Positions 55,061 through 63,252 are shown, numbered from the stretch's first letter. The stretch is 64,000 nucleotides of DNA from Ligilactobacillus cholophilus (GCF_030389495.1 NZ_CP127832.1:62001-126000), one strand, 5' to 3'. The notes: generated by a model from the sequence alone, not told the origin. A program made the numbers and translations.

Positions 55061-55098
55061 AAAAAAAGCCTATCATATACGTGATAGGCTTTTTTTTA
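55061..55098 (+). terminator. bidirectional terminator between fabH and the LCP gene
   Basis: An 8-bp G/C-containing stem (55068-55075 with 55082-55089) is extended by seven A and nine T residues on either side. It also overlaps the stop of the minus-strand gene. Confidence 0.92.
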
Positions 55099-56325
55099 AT
55101 ATCCAAAATTACCAGTAGTAGTATTACCATTATTATAACCATTGGTATTTTGATTATTATATGTATTTCTATTTTGATTGTATTGGTTATTATATGTATT
55201 TGTATTTCCTTGATAACGGTTAGAATTATAATTTGAATTTGTTCCATATGAATCATATGAGTTATATCCATTATTATAAGACGTTGAATCTGTACTTGAA
55301 GCAAAAGGTGAATCACTTTCAAAATCATGTGTGGAATCTTTTAACCCTAGTTGATGGCGAATTCTATTTGATGTTTTTTCTTTTTCAGAAGCAGAAACTA
55401 CTTGATAAGAAAGTCCACCAAGAGTAGCGTCTTCACCTTGTAAAACATATGATTTAATATGATTTCCAGCATCTGCATAATATGATTCGATTAACATAAT
55501 ATCATCATATGAAAGATTTGTTTTAAGATTTCCATTGATACTCTTTAATGTATCATTATATTTTGTTAATGAAGATGCAGACATTGCTTTTTTTATAATT
55601 GCAGTAATTATTTGTTTTTGTCTTTTTTGTCGTCCATAATCGCCTTGTGGGTCATCATCACGCATTCGTGAGTATGAAAGGGCTTCTGAACCATTTAATG
55701 TTACTTTTTCACCCTTTTTTACTGAAACATTTTCATATGAGAATGTTAGCGGTGAAGTAACAGTTACGCCACCTAATTCATTAATGATTTTAGTAAGTCC
55801 GCCCATGTTAATTAACATGTAAAAATTAATAGGGATATCAAGTGTCTTTTCGACAGTTTTAACTGCTAATTTAACTCCACCATATGTATATGCTGAGTTA
55901 ATTTTGTCATATGAGTTGCCAGTTCCAGAAATTTGAACGCAGGTATCACGTGGAATACTTGTCATTGTAATTTTTTCTTTCTTAGGATTGACCGTTGCTA
56001 CGATAATAGTATCGGTTCGTCCTTTAAAAGTTCGTCCTAAGTCTCCTGTATCAGTTCCCAATAATAAAATTGAGAAAGGTTTTTTTTGTTTTAAAATTTT
56101 TGAAACTTTTTTTGAGTTTGAAGTAGGGGAATAAGCTTCTGAAAGTGTATTCTTAGCAGTATTTAAAATACTAGCCCCATAAATACCAAGTCCATAAAAA
56201 GCAATTAAAAGTAAAACTAAAAAAATTGTACATATGCGTTTACGTAAATGGTGCTCATTTTTCTTTCTGTTATATTCTTCTACACGAGAAGGAATTTTAT
56301 CAAAATCTTCTTGGTTATTATTCAT
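55096..56325 (-). CDS. LytR-CpsA-Psr (LCP) family cell-wall ligase with Asn/Tyr-rich tail
   Basis: LCP enzymes transfer teichoic acids or capsule from lipid carrier to peptidoglycan. The 409-residue protein has a membrane helix at about 31-52 and an extracellular LCP domain (about 85-285; GTDTGDLGRTFKGRTDTI, SIPRDTCVQI, NSAYTYGG, SRMRDDDPQGDYGRQKRQ). A low-complexity C-terminus (about 345-409) is built mainly of Asn, Tyr, Gly, Ser, Thr and Gln. The LCP catalytic Arg and Asp residues are in place. The start ATG at 56325 has GGAG upstream. It is divergent from the NlpC/P60 gene. Confidence 0.94.
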   Translation of the reverse strand: MNNNQEDFDKIPSRVEEYNRKKNEHHLRKRICTIFLVLLLIAFYGLGIYGASILNTAKNTLSEAYSPTSNSKKVSKILKQKKPFSILLLGTDTGDLGRTFKGRTDTIIVATVNPKKEKITMTSIPRDTCVQISGTGNSYDKINSAYTYGGVKLAVKTVEKTLDIPINFYMLINMGGLTKIINELGGVTVTSPLTFSYENVSVKKGEKVTLNGSEALSYSRMRDDDPQGDYGRQKRQKQIITAIIKKAMSASSLTKYNDTLKSINGNLKTNLSYDDIMLIESYYADAGNHIKSYVLQGEDATLGGLSYQVVSASEKEKTSNRIRHQLGLKDSTHDFESDSPFASSTDSTSYNNGYNSYDSYGTNSNYNSNRYQGNTNTYNNQYNQNRNTYNNQNTNGYNNGNTTTGNFGY

Positions 56326-56477
56326 AAAAAGCTCCTTATTAATTTTTTAACTAATCTCTTAAATTATACTAGTAAATTTCTAATTTTTATAATTAATTTG
56401 ATACTCCTATGAATTATACCAAAAAATTATTTTAAAAAACATGAATAATTTTCGAAATTATATATAGGAGGTTATTT

Positions 56478-57020
56478 ATGTATAAAAGAATATTTTTTAC
56501 AACATTAATATCAGTATTATTTTTATGTACGTCAAAGGTTCATGCTCAAAGGTTTAATTGGATTGAAGACTTTGATGAAAATATAGATCCGAAAATTGAA
56601 ATAATATTTGAAGATTCTGATGGAATTGATGATACTTTTATTAATTTTAATTCAAATGCAATTAATGAAACTGGTAATAAGGTGGTTGAGATTGCACAAA
56701 ATTATATTGGAGTACCATATATTTGGGGTGGTGTATCTCCTAATGGATTTGATTGCTCAGGTTTTGTACAGTATGTATACAATAAAACAGGTAAAAAATT
56801 ACCAAGAGTTACAACTGAACAAGAGAAGTGCGGACATTTAATTAATATTAAAGATGCTTGTGCAGGTGATTTGTATTTTTGGGGAAAGAGAGGTCACAGT
56901 TATCATGTTGCAATTGCATGTGGTAATGGAAAATTTATTCAGGCTCCTGCTCCAGGACAAAATATTAATTACAGTAATATTTTTATTTTTAAACCCGATT
57001 TTGCAATACGTTTGGAATAA
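56478..57020 (+). CDS. secreted NlpC/P60 cell-wall hydrolase
   Basis: The 180-residue protein has an N-terminal signal peptide (about 1-23, ending VHA before QRF), an acidic linker (about 28-62) and an NlpC/P60 domain with Cys93 (NGFDCSGFVQYVY) and His143 (SYHVAIACGNG). The third catalytic position holds Gln155 (KFIQAPAPG) where His is most common; Gln and Asn occur in the family. It probably cuts peptidoglycan stems. AGGAGG precedes ATG 56478. No LysM or SH3 anchor is present, so it is a minimal enzyme. Confidence 0.93.
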   Translation: MYKRIFFTTLISVLFLCTSKVHAQRFNWIEDFDENIDPKIEIIFEDSDGIDDTFINFNSNAINETGNKVVEIAQNYIGVPYIWGGVSPNGFDCSGFVQYVYNKTGKKLPRVTTEQEKCGHLINIKDACAGDLYFWGKRGHSYHVAIACGNGKFIQAPAPGQNINYSNIFIFKPDFAIRLE

Positions 57021-57195
57021 TGTGGACAATATTTTTATTGAAAACTATATGCATTTTGCAATTAATTGTAATAACTATATTATTTAATAAAACATAGTCC
57101 TTTTTAGTTATTACGTTTCATTGTGATATTGCTTTATAATAGGATAAAAATTTGGTATTATATTTTTGGTTTAAAACGTAAAAGAAGGTGGACTA

Positions 57196-57882
57196 ATGGT
57201 TAAGTTAGTATTATTACGTCATGGGCAAAGTATTGCTAATAAAAAAAATGAGTATACAGGTTGGTCAGATGTTCCATTAACTCCATTAGGAGAAGAACAA
57301 GCACGTGCTGCAGGAAGATTGCTGAAATCGACAAATATTCAATTTAGTGATGTTCATACTTCCATTTTAGTTCGAGTTATAAAAACGGCTAATATTGTTT
57401 TGGAAGAAATTAATCAATTATTGATTCCTGAACATAAAACATGGCGACTAAATGAACGTCATTATGGCGCATTACGTGGATTAAATAAAGATTATACAAG
57501 AAAAATTTATGGGAAAAAACAAGTTGCTTTATGGCGACGTTCATATTATTCTATTCCACCTAAATTAGAACAATTTGATGATGACCGTCGTTATCAAAAT
57601 ATTCCACATGATTTATTACCTTTGTCTGAGAGTCTAGAGATGGCTTCAAATAGAATTTTGCCTTACTGGAATGATGAGATTGCTCCAAGACTAAAACAAG
57701 GAAAAAATCAGTTAGTTGTTGCTCATGGAAGCTCACTACGTGCTTTATTAAAATATTTAGAAAAAATAAGTGATGAAGGTATTGATGGAGTGGAAGTATA
57801 TAACGGTGAACCCATTATCTATACTTTAGATGACAAGACATTAGATGTAGTTGAAAAAGAAGTTTTATCATTCAACGATTAA
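57196..57882 (+). CDS. gpmA: 2,3-bisphosphoglycerate-dependent phosphoglycerate mutase
   Basis: This 228-residue glycolytic mutase interconverts 3- and 2-phosphoglycerate. It has the phospho-His loop [10 protein letters not shown] (His9), [32 protein letters not shown] and [15 protein letters not shown]. Some positions differ from the most usual lactobacillar form (for example [17 protein letters not shown]), so it may be a second paralogue. AGAAGGTGG precedes ATG 57196. It is the last chromosomal gene before the integrated element. Confidence 0.93.
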   Translation: MVKLVLLRHGQSIANKKNEYTGWSDVPLTPLGEEQARAAGRLLKSTNIQFSDVHTSILVRVIKTANIVLEEINQLLIPEHKTWRLNERHYGALRGLNKDYTRKIYGKKQVALWRRSYYSIPPKLEQFDDDRRYQNIPHDLLPLSESLEMASNRILPYWNDEIAPRLKQGKNQLVVAHGSSLRALLKYLEKISDEGIDGVEVYNGEPIIYTLDDKTLDVVEKEVLSFND

Positions 57883-57883
57883 T

Positions 57884-57914
57884 AAAAAAGACTAGCATGT
57901 TGCTAGTCTTTTTT
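57884..57914 (+). terminator. terminator of gpmA
   Basis: A 13-bp perfect stem (57885-57897 with 57901-57913) has a 3-nt loop and T residues. It lies directly beside the integrated element and may mark the attachment region. Confidence 0.92.
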
Positions 57915-57916
57915 AT

Positions 57917-58026
57917 TAAGCTAAACTCCCCATAGGGTCCCAAGGTGTTATAATTTAATTTTTAAAACCTTGATATATCAATGATTACTTGCTGTTATTT
58001 ATTTTTGGCTTTGTTATTGGCTAGGT
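57917..58026. other. candidate left attachment region
   Basis: This non-coding stretch lies between the gpmA terminator and the integrase stop. It contains TTGATATATCAA (palindromic) and a local GC-richer stretch CCCCATAGGGTCCCAAGG, either of which could belong to attL. The core cannot be defined without the right end. Confidence 0.3.
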
Positions 58027-59187
58027 TTAAAAATCTGCATACCTAACTAATTTATTTACAGCCTTCTTCTCTTGTTGCTCATCAATATGTGTATAAATTT
58101 GCATTGTAGTATTTAAATCTGAATGTCCTAGGCGTAACTGTGCTTCTTTTATATCAACACCACTTGCATATAATAAACTAGCGTGAGTGTGTCTTAATCC
58201 GTGTATGGTTATCCTAGGAATATCAATTCGTTTTAAAATCTGGTCCATCCATTCTTTAGGGGTATAATTAATCAAGTAATGATTACGAGTATTAGCAAAA
58301 ATTAGTTGCTGGTTATCAGGCTTAATCTTACAATAATTATTATTTAAAAATTGAAAGTAGGACACTTGTTTCTTTTTCCATTCAGATAAAGTTTCAAGTG
58401 TCTTTTTGTCTAATGGTATCTTACGAATACCAGCTTTTGTTTTTGGTAACTGTTCAATCATCTTGCCACGATCTCCTTGAGAAAGAGTTTTTGAAATATT
58501 CAATATTCCATTCTTAAAATCAACATCAGACCAATAGAGAGCAAAACTTTCACTTTTACGAATTCCAGTAAATGCTAATAATCTAAAATACGTGTATTGT
58601 TGGAATTCTTTTTGTTTATCAATAGCATTTAAGAATTGCTCTAGTTCTTTTTTAGTCCAATATTTTCTTCTTGGATGTAAGTTTTCTTGTGGCTTAGGTT
58701 TAATAACATCTTCGCATGGATTACGGTCTATATAACGTTGTTTCCGTGCATATTCAAGGATTTTCTTTAAATACTTAAAAGCACTATTATATGACTTATA
58801 GCCAGATTTATACCATTTGATTATTAACTCTTGGCAATCTTTGGTAGTTATTTTATCAATGTAATAATCTTTAAGATTAGGTAGTATTTTATTTTTAAAA
58901 TATCCGTAAGTTCTAATTGTCGTTGACTTACGAACAGTAGTAATATAAATTTCCCACCATTCATTAAATAGTTCTTGAAAAGTGATTTTTTCTTTTGATT
59001 TAATTTCACCTTTATCAAGAAATTCAACTTTCAATCTTGAATAAGTGATTTGAGCTTCACTTTTCGTTTTAAATCCACGCCTACGAGTAACTTTATCTTT
59101 ACCAGTACGTGGATCCTTTCCTAAATACATTTGAAATTGATAACGTGTTTCACCTTTTTTAGTTTTATATTTTTTAAATTGTACCAT
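58027..59187 (-). CDS. int: tyrosine-type site-specific integrase
   Basis: The 386-residue recombinase has an N-terminal AP2-like arm-binding domain (YKTKKGETRYQFQMYLG), a SAM-like core-binding domain (about 65-165) and the catalytic domain. The catalytic Arg is in FTGIRKSESFALYW, HGLRHTHASLLYASG gives the His-x-x-Arg, and the nucleophile Tyr365 is in TTMQIYTHID. The ATG at 59187 has a minus-strand GGAGG site; the longer frame to 59223 runs into the 34-nt repeat and is rejected. It inserts and, with the excisionase, excises the element. Confidence 0.95.
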   Translation of the reverse strand: MVQFKKYKTKKGETRYQFQMYLGKDPRTGKDKVTRRRGFKTKSEAQITYSRLKVEFLDKGEIKSKEKITFQELFNEWWEIYITTVRKSTTIRTYGYFKNKILPNLKDYYIDKITTKDCQELIIKWYKSGYKSYNSAFKYLKKILEYARKQRYIDRNPCEDVIKPKPQENLHPRRKYWTKKELEQFLNAIDKQKEFQQYTYFRLLAFTGIRKSESFALYWSDVDFKNGILNISKTLSQGDRGKMIEQLPKTKAGIRKIPLDKKTLETLSEWKKKQVSYFQFLNNNYCKIKPDNQQLIFANTRNHYLINYTPKEWMDQILKRIDIPRITIHGLRHTHASLLYASGVDIKEAQLRLGHSDLNTTMQIYTHIDEQQEKKAVNKLVRYADF

Positions 59188-59204
59188 TTTTTCCTCCGTA
59201 ATTT

Positions 59205-59238
59205 TGCACAGGGTCAAGGGCATTATTACGGTTGGAAA
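59205..59238 (+). repeat. 34-nt direct repeat, copy 1
   Basis: TGCACAGGGTCAAG and the following 20 bases match copy 2 at 60298-60331 at 29 of 34 positions. It lies just upstream of the integrase start. It may be a protein-binding site for excision or regulation. Confidence 0.6.
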
Positions 59239-59240
59239 TG

Positions 59241-59288
59241 GGGCGACGTCGTCATATTATTACATTCAAAATGGACGATGTCGTCCAT
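59241..59288. promoter_or_regulatory. GC-rich palindromic cluster between int and repressor
   Basis: An AT-rich setting contains CGACGTCGTC at 59244-59253 and a perfect inverted repeat ATGGACGA/TCGTCCAT (59271-59278 with 59281-59288). It could be a terminator for the repressor transcript, but the minus-strand T run is weak, so an operator is also possible. Confidence 0.45.
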
Positions 59289-59309
59289 TTTTGAAAAATC
59301 ACGTCTTAA

Positions 59310-59966
59310 TTATTTTTCTTCTTTATTTAATAAATCTAATAATTTTTGAAATGATTCTTTTACATCACTTTCATTTCTATTATCTTCATGCATTATATAA
59401 CCTAAAAGCACTCTCAAAAATGTTTGTAACGTAGTATAAATTTCATCATTTTCTTTGAATAAATTTATAAAAGTATTAGCTAAGGAATTTAGTAATAACA
59501 AGTCTACTAAATTCAATTTATCATTTTTTATTATTTTTATTAAATTTTGCTGTTCTTGAGAAATTGAAGTCATTTGTTGTTCTCGAATTATATTTAATTG
59601 TTTAATTAAATTATCTCTAGCAGATTCAATTTCTTTTATTTTTTGTTGTAGTTGTTTTTCTGTAGTTTGTAAGTTTGATAATGATGAATTTGGAACGTTA
59701 TTAATAAAATCAAATATATCAGTAAAGGGAGCTTCACCATTTGCTAAATAAATCACTGATACATTAAAAAAATTTGCTAAATTTTTTAAATATGAAGCTC
59801 TTGGTTTAGATGCATCAGTTTCCCACCTTGAAAAAGTTGCCTGTGTTATAGGTGATAAATCAGTTTTATTTTCTAAATAAGCATTAAATTTTTTTGTTAT
59901 TTCTTTTTGAGATAATCCTAACTTTTTTCTTTGTAATGCAATTCTATTGCCTAAAGTCTCACTCAT
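59310..59966 (-). CDS. Cro/CI-type HTH repressor of the element
   Basis: The 218-residue protein has an N-terminal HTH_3 domain (about 5-65; IALQRKKLGLSQKEITKKF, ITQATFSRWETDASKPRASYL), then a coiled-coil stretch (about 80-125, LQTTEKQLQQKIKEIESARDN) and a hydrophobic C-terminus. There is no LexA/CI peptidase domain, so SOS autocleavage is not expected. A satellite master repressor (Stl-like) is typically released by a helper phage protein instead. The ATG at 59966 has GGAGG on the minus strand. It faces the operator block at 60002-60077. Confidence 0.9.
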   Translation of the reverse strand: MSETLGNRIALQRKKLGLSQKEITKKFNAYLENKTDLSPITQATFSRWETDASKPRASYLKNLANFFNVSVIYLANGEAPFTDIFDFINNVPNSSLSNLQTTEKQLQQKIKEIESARDNLIKQLNIIREQQMTSISQEQQNLIKIIKNDKLNLVDLLLLNSLANTFINLFKENDEIYTTLQTFLRVLLGYIMHEDNRNESDVKESFQKLLDLLNKEEK

Positions 59967-60001
59967 AATTTCCTCCAGATGTAATAAATTTTAATACACT
60001 T

Positions 60002-60077
60002 ATTATAAATACAATGTAATCAAATGTAAAATAATGTATTTAAATGTATTGACTTATCATTGTTATTACGTTATTAT
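60002..60077. promoter_or_regulatory. divergent promoters with four phased repressor-type repeats
   Basis: AATGTA occurs four times at exactly 10-bp intervals (60013, 60023, 60033, 60043). The rightward promoter has TTGACT at 60049-60054, a 17-bp spacer and TATTAT at 60072-60077. The leftward one has TTTACA (complement of 60025-60030), a 17-bp spacer and TATAAT (complement of 60002-60007). The repeats cover the leftward promoter and touch the rightward -35, as expected for the switch of a satellite. Confidence 0.75.
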
Positions 60078-60113
60078 ACATTATGCCGAATGAATTGAAA
60101 GGGGTAAATCATA

Positions 60114-60290
60114 ATGACAAGCAATAATAAATGGCTTACATATAAGCAAGCAATGGATTATTTACAAATCAGAAGTTATACAACCTTATACAAATTTATT
60201 GCTGATGGCTTGAAAGTATCTGAAATTGGTAAAGTAAAGCGTATTTCAACAGAAGCGCTTGATGAATTTATGAATGAACATACGATTTAA
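60114..60290 (+). CDS. excisionase-like HTH protein, 58 aa
   Basis: The product (WLTYKQAMDYLQIRSYTTLY then KVKRISTEALDEFM) is a MerR/excisionase-type winged-helix (HTH_17) domain of 58 residues. ATG 60114 follows GAAAGGGG. It is the first rightward gene after the repressor switch, the place of Xis or an AlpA-like activator in satellites. It should help excision or activate transcription of the element; which of the two is not clear. Confidence 0.82.
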   Translation: MTSNNKWLTYKQAMDYLQIRSYTTLYKFIADGLKVSEIGKVKRISTEALDEFMNEHTI

Positions 60291-60297
60291 ATAAACA

Positions 60298-60331
60298 TGC
60301 ACAGGGTCAAGAGCATTGTTTAGGTTAGAAA
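60298..60331 (+). repeat. 34-nt direct repeat, copy 2
   Basis: Same orientation as copy 1 at 59205-59238, 29 of 34 bases identical. It lies in the leader of the next small gene, overlapping its AAAGGA site only at the end. Confidence 0.6.
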
Positions 60332-60344
60332 GGAACTAAATTAA

Positions 60345-60551
60345 ATGAGTATTGAAGAATTAAATTTACAAAATGAAGCTTTAATCACTTTATTAGATGA
60401 TGCAATGGAAAGTATTTCACGAACTGAGAATAAGTTAAAAGATTATGAATTTAACCGTTTAGAAAAATCAATTTTTTATATTACTGGACAACTAAGTCAA
60501 AATACAAAAGCAATTAATAAATTGATTGAAAAAGAATTATCTAAAAAATAA
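60345..60551 (+). CDS. small hypothetical protein, 68 aa
   Basis: The product is a charged helical protein with heptad-like spacing (LNLQNEALITLLDDAMESIS, GQLSQNTKAINKLIEKELSK), probably a short coiled coil. I recognise no family. ATG 60345 follows GAAAGGAAC. It is in the rightward early operon of the element. Confidence 0.75.
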   Translation: MSIEELNLQNEALITLLDDAMESISRTENKLKDYEFNRLEKSIFYITGQLSQNTKAINKLIEKELSKK

Positions 60552-60571
60552 TTATTAATGAGGTGAAAATG

Positions 60572-60778
60572 ATGAATTACAAACGTTTATCAGAAGTATT
60601 AAAAAGTACAGCTAATTTAATTGAAGATTTTGGTACAGCTTTAGATTTTGATGATATTGAAACTGATATTTCAAAAGAAGATTTAAAAGTATTTTTAGAT
60701 ATGGCTGATGATATAGAGGAAAAGATGTTAAATGTTGCTCAAGAATGTGGAGCAATTGTTATAGAAAAAAGCCATTAA
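60572..60778 (+). CDS. small acidic hypothetical protein, 68 aa
   Basis: The product is acidic and helical (TANLIEDFGTALDFDDIETD, LDMADDIEEKMLNVAQEC), with no recognised family. ATG 60572 is taken because GAGGTG sits 6 bp upstream; ATG 60569 is equally possible. It belongs to the early operon ahead of the primase. Confidence 0.72.
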   Translation: MNYKRLSEVLKSTANLIEDFGTALDFDDIETDISKEDLKVFLDMADDIEEKMLNVAQECGAIVIEKSH

Positions 60779-60787
60779 AAAACAAAA

Positions 60788-60809
60788 AATCGTGGCAATA
60801 ACCACGATT
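60788..60809. terminator. hairpin before the primase gene
   Basis: AATCGTGG and CCACGATT form an 8-bp stem. On the plus strand no T run follows. On the minus strand it is followed by a T-rich run, so it would end transcripts coming from the right. No minus-strand gene is visible there. Confidence 0.5.
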
Positions 60810-60879
60810 ACAGCAGATAAATAAAAAATTCACTGAGTTAATTATACCAGAAAAATAAAAATTAGGTAAGGAGGATAAA

Positions 60880-61677
60880 ATGCAATCATTAATAAATTCT
60901 GCAGTAGCATACTTTAAAACTGGTATGAATGTTATTCCTATTAATCCGCAAAATAAGCGACCTATGATTAAATTTACAACTGAACCATTAAATACAGAAA
61001 GCAAAGTTAAAGATTATTGGATTAAATATCCATACGCTAATATTGCTTTACAAACTAAAAACTTTTTTGTGATAGATGTTGATAGACATGAAGGAGGAAA
61101 GAATGGTGTAAGTAGTATAAAATCTTTGCACCATGATGAATGGTTTAAAGGAACATTAGTTCAGAAAACACCACACAACGGTTATCAATATTTTTTCTTA
61201 AAACCTGATTGTTTTAAGATTTCACAGCATATTAATTTTTTAGATGGAGTAGATATTAAAGCACACCCTAATAATTACGTAGTGGTTGCTCCTAGCAAAA
61301 TAAAAGGCAAAGCGTATGAATGGCTAAATCATAATCCAATCATTAAACCTTGTTCTGAATTAGTTAGTTTCATTAAAGAAAAAACGAATAAAGAAAGTGA
61401 AACGAATGATTTTAATTTTGATGTTAAGTATAGAAAAAATGCTAAGACAGCATTTAGCAAATACGCACCAATGTTTTTACATGGTTTAGGAGTTAAAGGA
61501 ACGCGAAATGATAATTTGCATAAATTAGTGTCTTATATGGTTGGATATGGACAAGTTAAACCAACTGACGCATATAAACTTGCTCAGTTAGCGAATAATG
61601 CAACAGATGAAAAATTAAATGAAAAAGAATTTGACGCAACATTTAGAAGTTGTTTAAAGAAAGAAGGGTTATTGTGA
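60880..61677 (+). CDS. bifunctional primase-polymerase (prim-pol)
   Basis: The 265-residue protein has the prim-pol fold: VIDVDRHEGG with Asp66 and Asp68, the His99 region QKTPHNGYQYFF and the third acidic site near DGVDIKAHP. A small primase C-terminal helical region follows. Such genes prime replication of plasmids and phage satellites. AAGGAGG precedes ATG 60880. It overlaps the helicase gene by 4 bp, so the two are translationally coupled. Confidence 0.92.
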   Translation: MQSLINSAVAYFKTGMNVIPINPQNKRPMIKFTTEPLNTESKVKDYWIKYPYANIALQTKNFFVIDVDRHEGGKNGVSSIKSLHHDEWFKGTLVQKTPHNGYQYFFLKPDCFKISQHINFLDGVDIKAHPNNYVVVAPSKIKGKAYEWLNHNPIIKPCSELVSFIKEKTNKESETNDFNFDVKYRKNAKTAFSKYAPMFLHGLGVKGTRNDNLHKLVSYMVGYGQVKPTDAYKLAQLANNATDEKLNEKEFDATFRSCLKKEGLL

Positions 61678-62963
61678 TTAAATTAAAAGAGCTCAAGGAG
61701 GCGGAGAAAAAACAAAAAGAAAAAAATAAAAGAAGTGTAATTAGTTGGATTAAAACAGAAAGAGGTAATATTAAAGCTTCCTCACCGACAAATGTAGCGC
61801 TTTTTATTGAAAATCAACCTATCTTTGATGGATTATTTAAATTTAATAAATTTACTGGAACAGTTGAATTAACTAAATCAATCTATAAGGATAAATTAAA
61901 TATTGATAGAAACGAAAACGAAGGATCACTATATGATGAAGTTAATGCTGAAATTAGAATGTATGCTGAAAGAGTAATGAATATTACTTTTACAAAGGAC
62001 GCCACAGATGATGGAATACAAAAAGTTGCAAGAGATCATTCATACAGTCCAATTTTGGATTATATGAATGAGGCATATAAAGAATGGGACAAGAAATCAA
62101 GATTACAACATGTATTTCATGATTTTTTAGGAGTTGAAGAAAATGAAGTAACAGATTTAATAACAAGATTATTTTTTGTTGGTGGAGTGGCAAAAGCATA
62201 TGATCCGAAAACTAAATTTGATTTTGTTTTAGATTTGGTAGGTAGTCAAGGAACAGGAAAAACTGAATTTTTAAAAAGATTAACGCCTTTAGAATATTAT
62301 ACAGATCAATTTACAAGTTTTAGTGATAAAGATGATATTGCCACAATGGCAAGAAATTTTATTGTGAATGATGATGAAATGGTTGCTACAAATAAGTGTA
62401 GTTTTGATGAATTAAAGAAATTTGTTTCATCAACTGAACTTAGTTTTAGACCACCTTATGGACATAGTAACGTTTATAGAAGTAAAGGTTTTATTATGGC
62501 ACGTACAACCAATAATCTTTATTATTTAAAAGATAAAACAGGAGATCGTAGATTTTTACCAGTTCGTTGCCATCACAACCATAAAAATATATTTACTGAA
62601 TTTACTGACGAATATGTTAAACAGCTTTGGGGCGAAGCCGTTAATTTATATAAATCTAAGACGGTTGATATATCAGCACATAGTAAAGAAGAAAATGAGT
62701 TACTTAATAAACAAAGGAGACAGTTTAAGTATACTGATTTTTTTGATGACGCAGTATCTGATGTTGTTGAAAATTATTTAGCAGATAAAAATTTTATTTC
62801 GAATGAAGAGCTATATAAGAAGACAACAGGAAAAGCTTTTTATGATTCTAGAGATAAAAAAGTAACTAATAAAATTAGTGATGTTATGGTAAATGTTTAT
62901 GATTGGAGAAAATCAAGAAAAACTATAAATGGTAAACAAGTTCGTGGATTTACTAGACAGTAA
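61674..62963 (+). CDS. VapE-family (SF3-like) replication ATPase
   Basis: The 429-residue protein has Walker A GSQGTGKT at 190-197, the FIVNDDEMVAT Walker B region and IMARTTNNLYYLKDKTGDRR, typical of the virulence-associated E family, which act as satellite replication initiator/helicases. GTG 61674 is chosen because AAGAAGGG lies 5 bp before it and GTGA overlaps the primase stop; the TTG at 61650 lies before that site. The last codons run into the first iterons of the candidate origin. Confidence 0.93.
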   Translation: MIKLKELKEAEKKQKEKNKRSVISWIKTERGNIKASSPTNVALFIENQPIFDGLFKFNKFTGTVELTKSIYKDKLNIDRNENEGSLYDEVNAEIRMYAERVMNITFTKDATDDGIQKVARDHSYSPILDYMNEAYKEWDKKSRLQHVFHDFLGVEENEVTDLITRLFFVGGVAKAYDPKTKFDFVLDLVGSQGTGKTEFLKRLTPLEYYTDQFTSFSDKDDIATMARNFIVNDDEMVATNKCSFDELKKFVSSTELSFRPPYGHSNVYRSKGFIMARTTNNLYYLKDKTGDRRFLPVRCHHNHKNIFTEFTDEYVKQLWGEAVNLYKSKTVDISAHSKEENELLNKQRRQFKYTDFFDDAVSDVVENYLADKNFISNEELYKKTTGKAFYDSRDKKVTNKISDVMVNVYDWRKSRKTINGKQVRGFTRQ

Positions 62964-63230
62964 AGACAGTATAAGACAATAAAATTTTGCTTATTGTCTA
63001 GTGGATAATCGTTGTCATATCAATACTTTATAACGATTATTAGACAGTAAGACAGTATATTCAATATAAAAAGTATAAATAATACTATTAACGTATAAAT
63101 GCGTTATTTGTATATATTACAGAAAAATTACTGTCTACTGTCTAGAAAAGTGTTGAAAGTGTTGTTAAATCAACGATAAACGACTAGACAAAGAAATGTT
63201 TTAAGTGTCTATGTATCAGTTCACTGTCTA
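62954..63230. other. candidate replication origin with iterons
   Basis: This 289-bp non-coding stretch holds at least nine copies of a TAGACAGTA-like 9-mer in both orientations. They are at 62954, 62963, 62973 (direct); 62992 (inverted); 63041, 63049 (direct); 63129, 63136, 63222 (inverted). The direct pair at 63041-63057 and the inverted pair at 63129-63144 flank an AT-only-like stretch (63058-63128). A 9-bp inverted repeat ATAATCGTT/AACGATTAT lies at 63005-63040. This is the form of a satellite origin bound by the VapE-type initiator. Confidence 0.75.
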
Positions 63231-63252
63231 ATTACAGAAAGGAAAGATAAAA

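Noticed and set aside
44843-57914. Idea that the region from the rrn operon to gpmA is a genomic island
   Set aside because: Its genes are ordinary core functions with normal composition and no recombinase, repeats or boundaries.
59131-59349. Plus-strand frame reading AQGQGHYYGWKWGDV antisense to the integrase start
   Set aside because: It has no ribosome-binding site, overlaps the integrase antisense and is low-complexity; the peptide-like stretch comes from the 34-nt repeat.
62954-63230. CRISPR array
   Set aside because: Repeats are only 9 bp, occur in both orientations and have irregular spacing; no cas genes are in the window.
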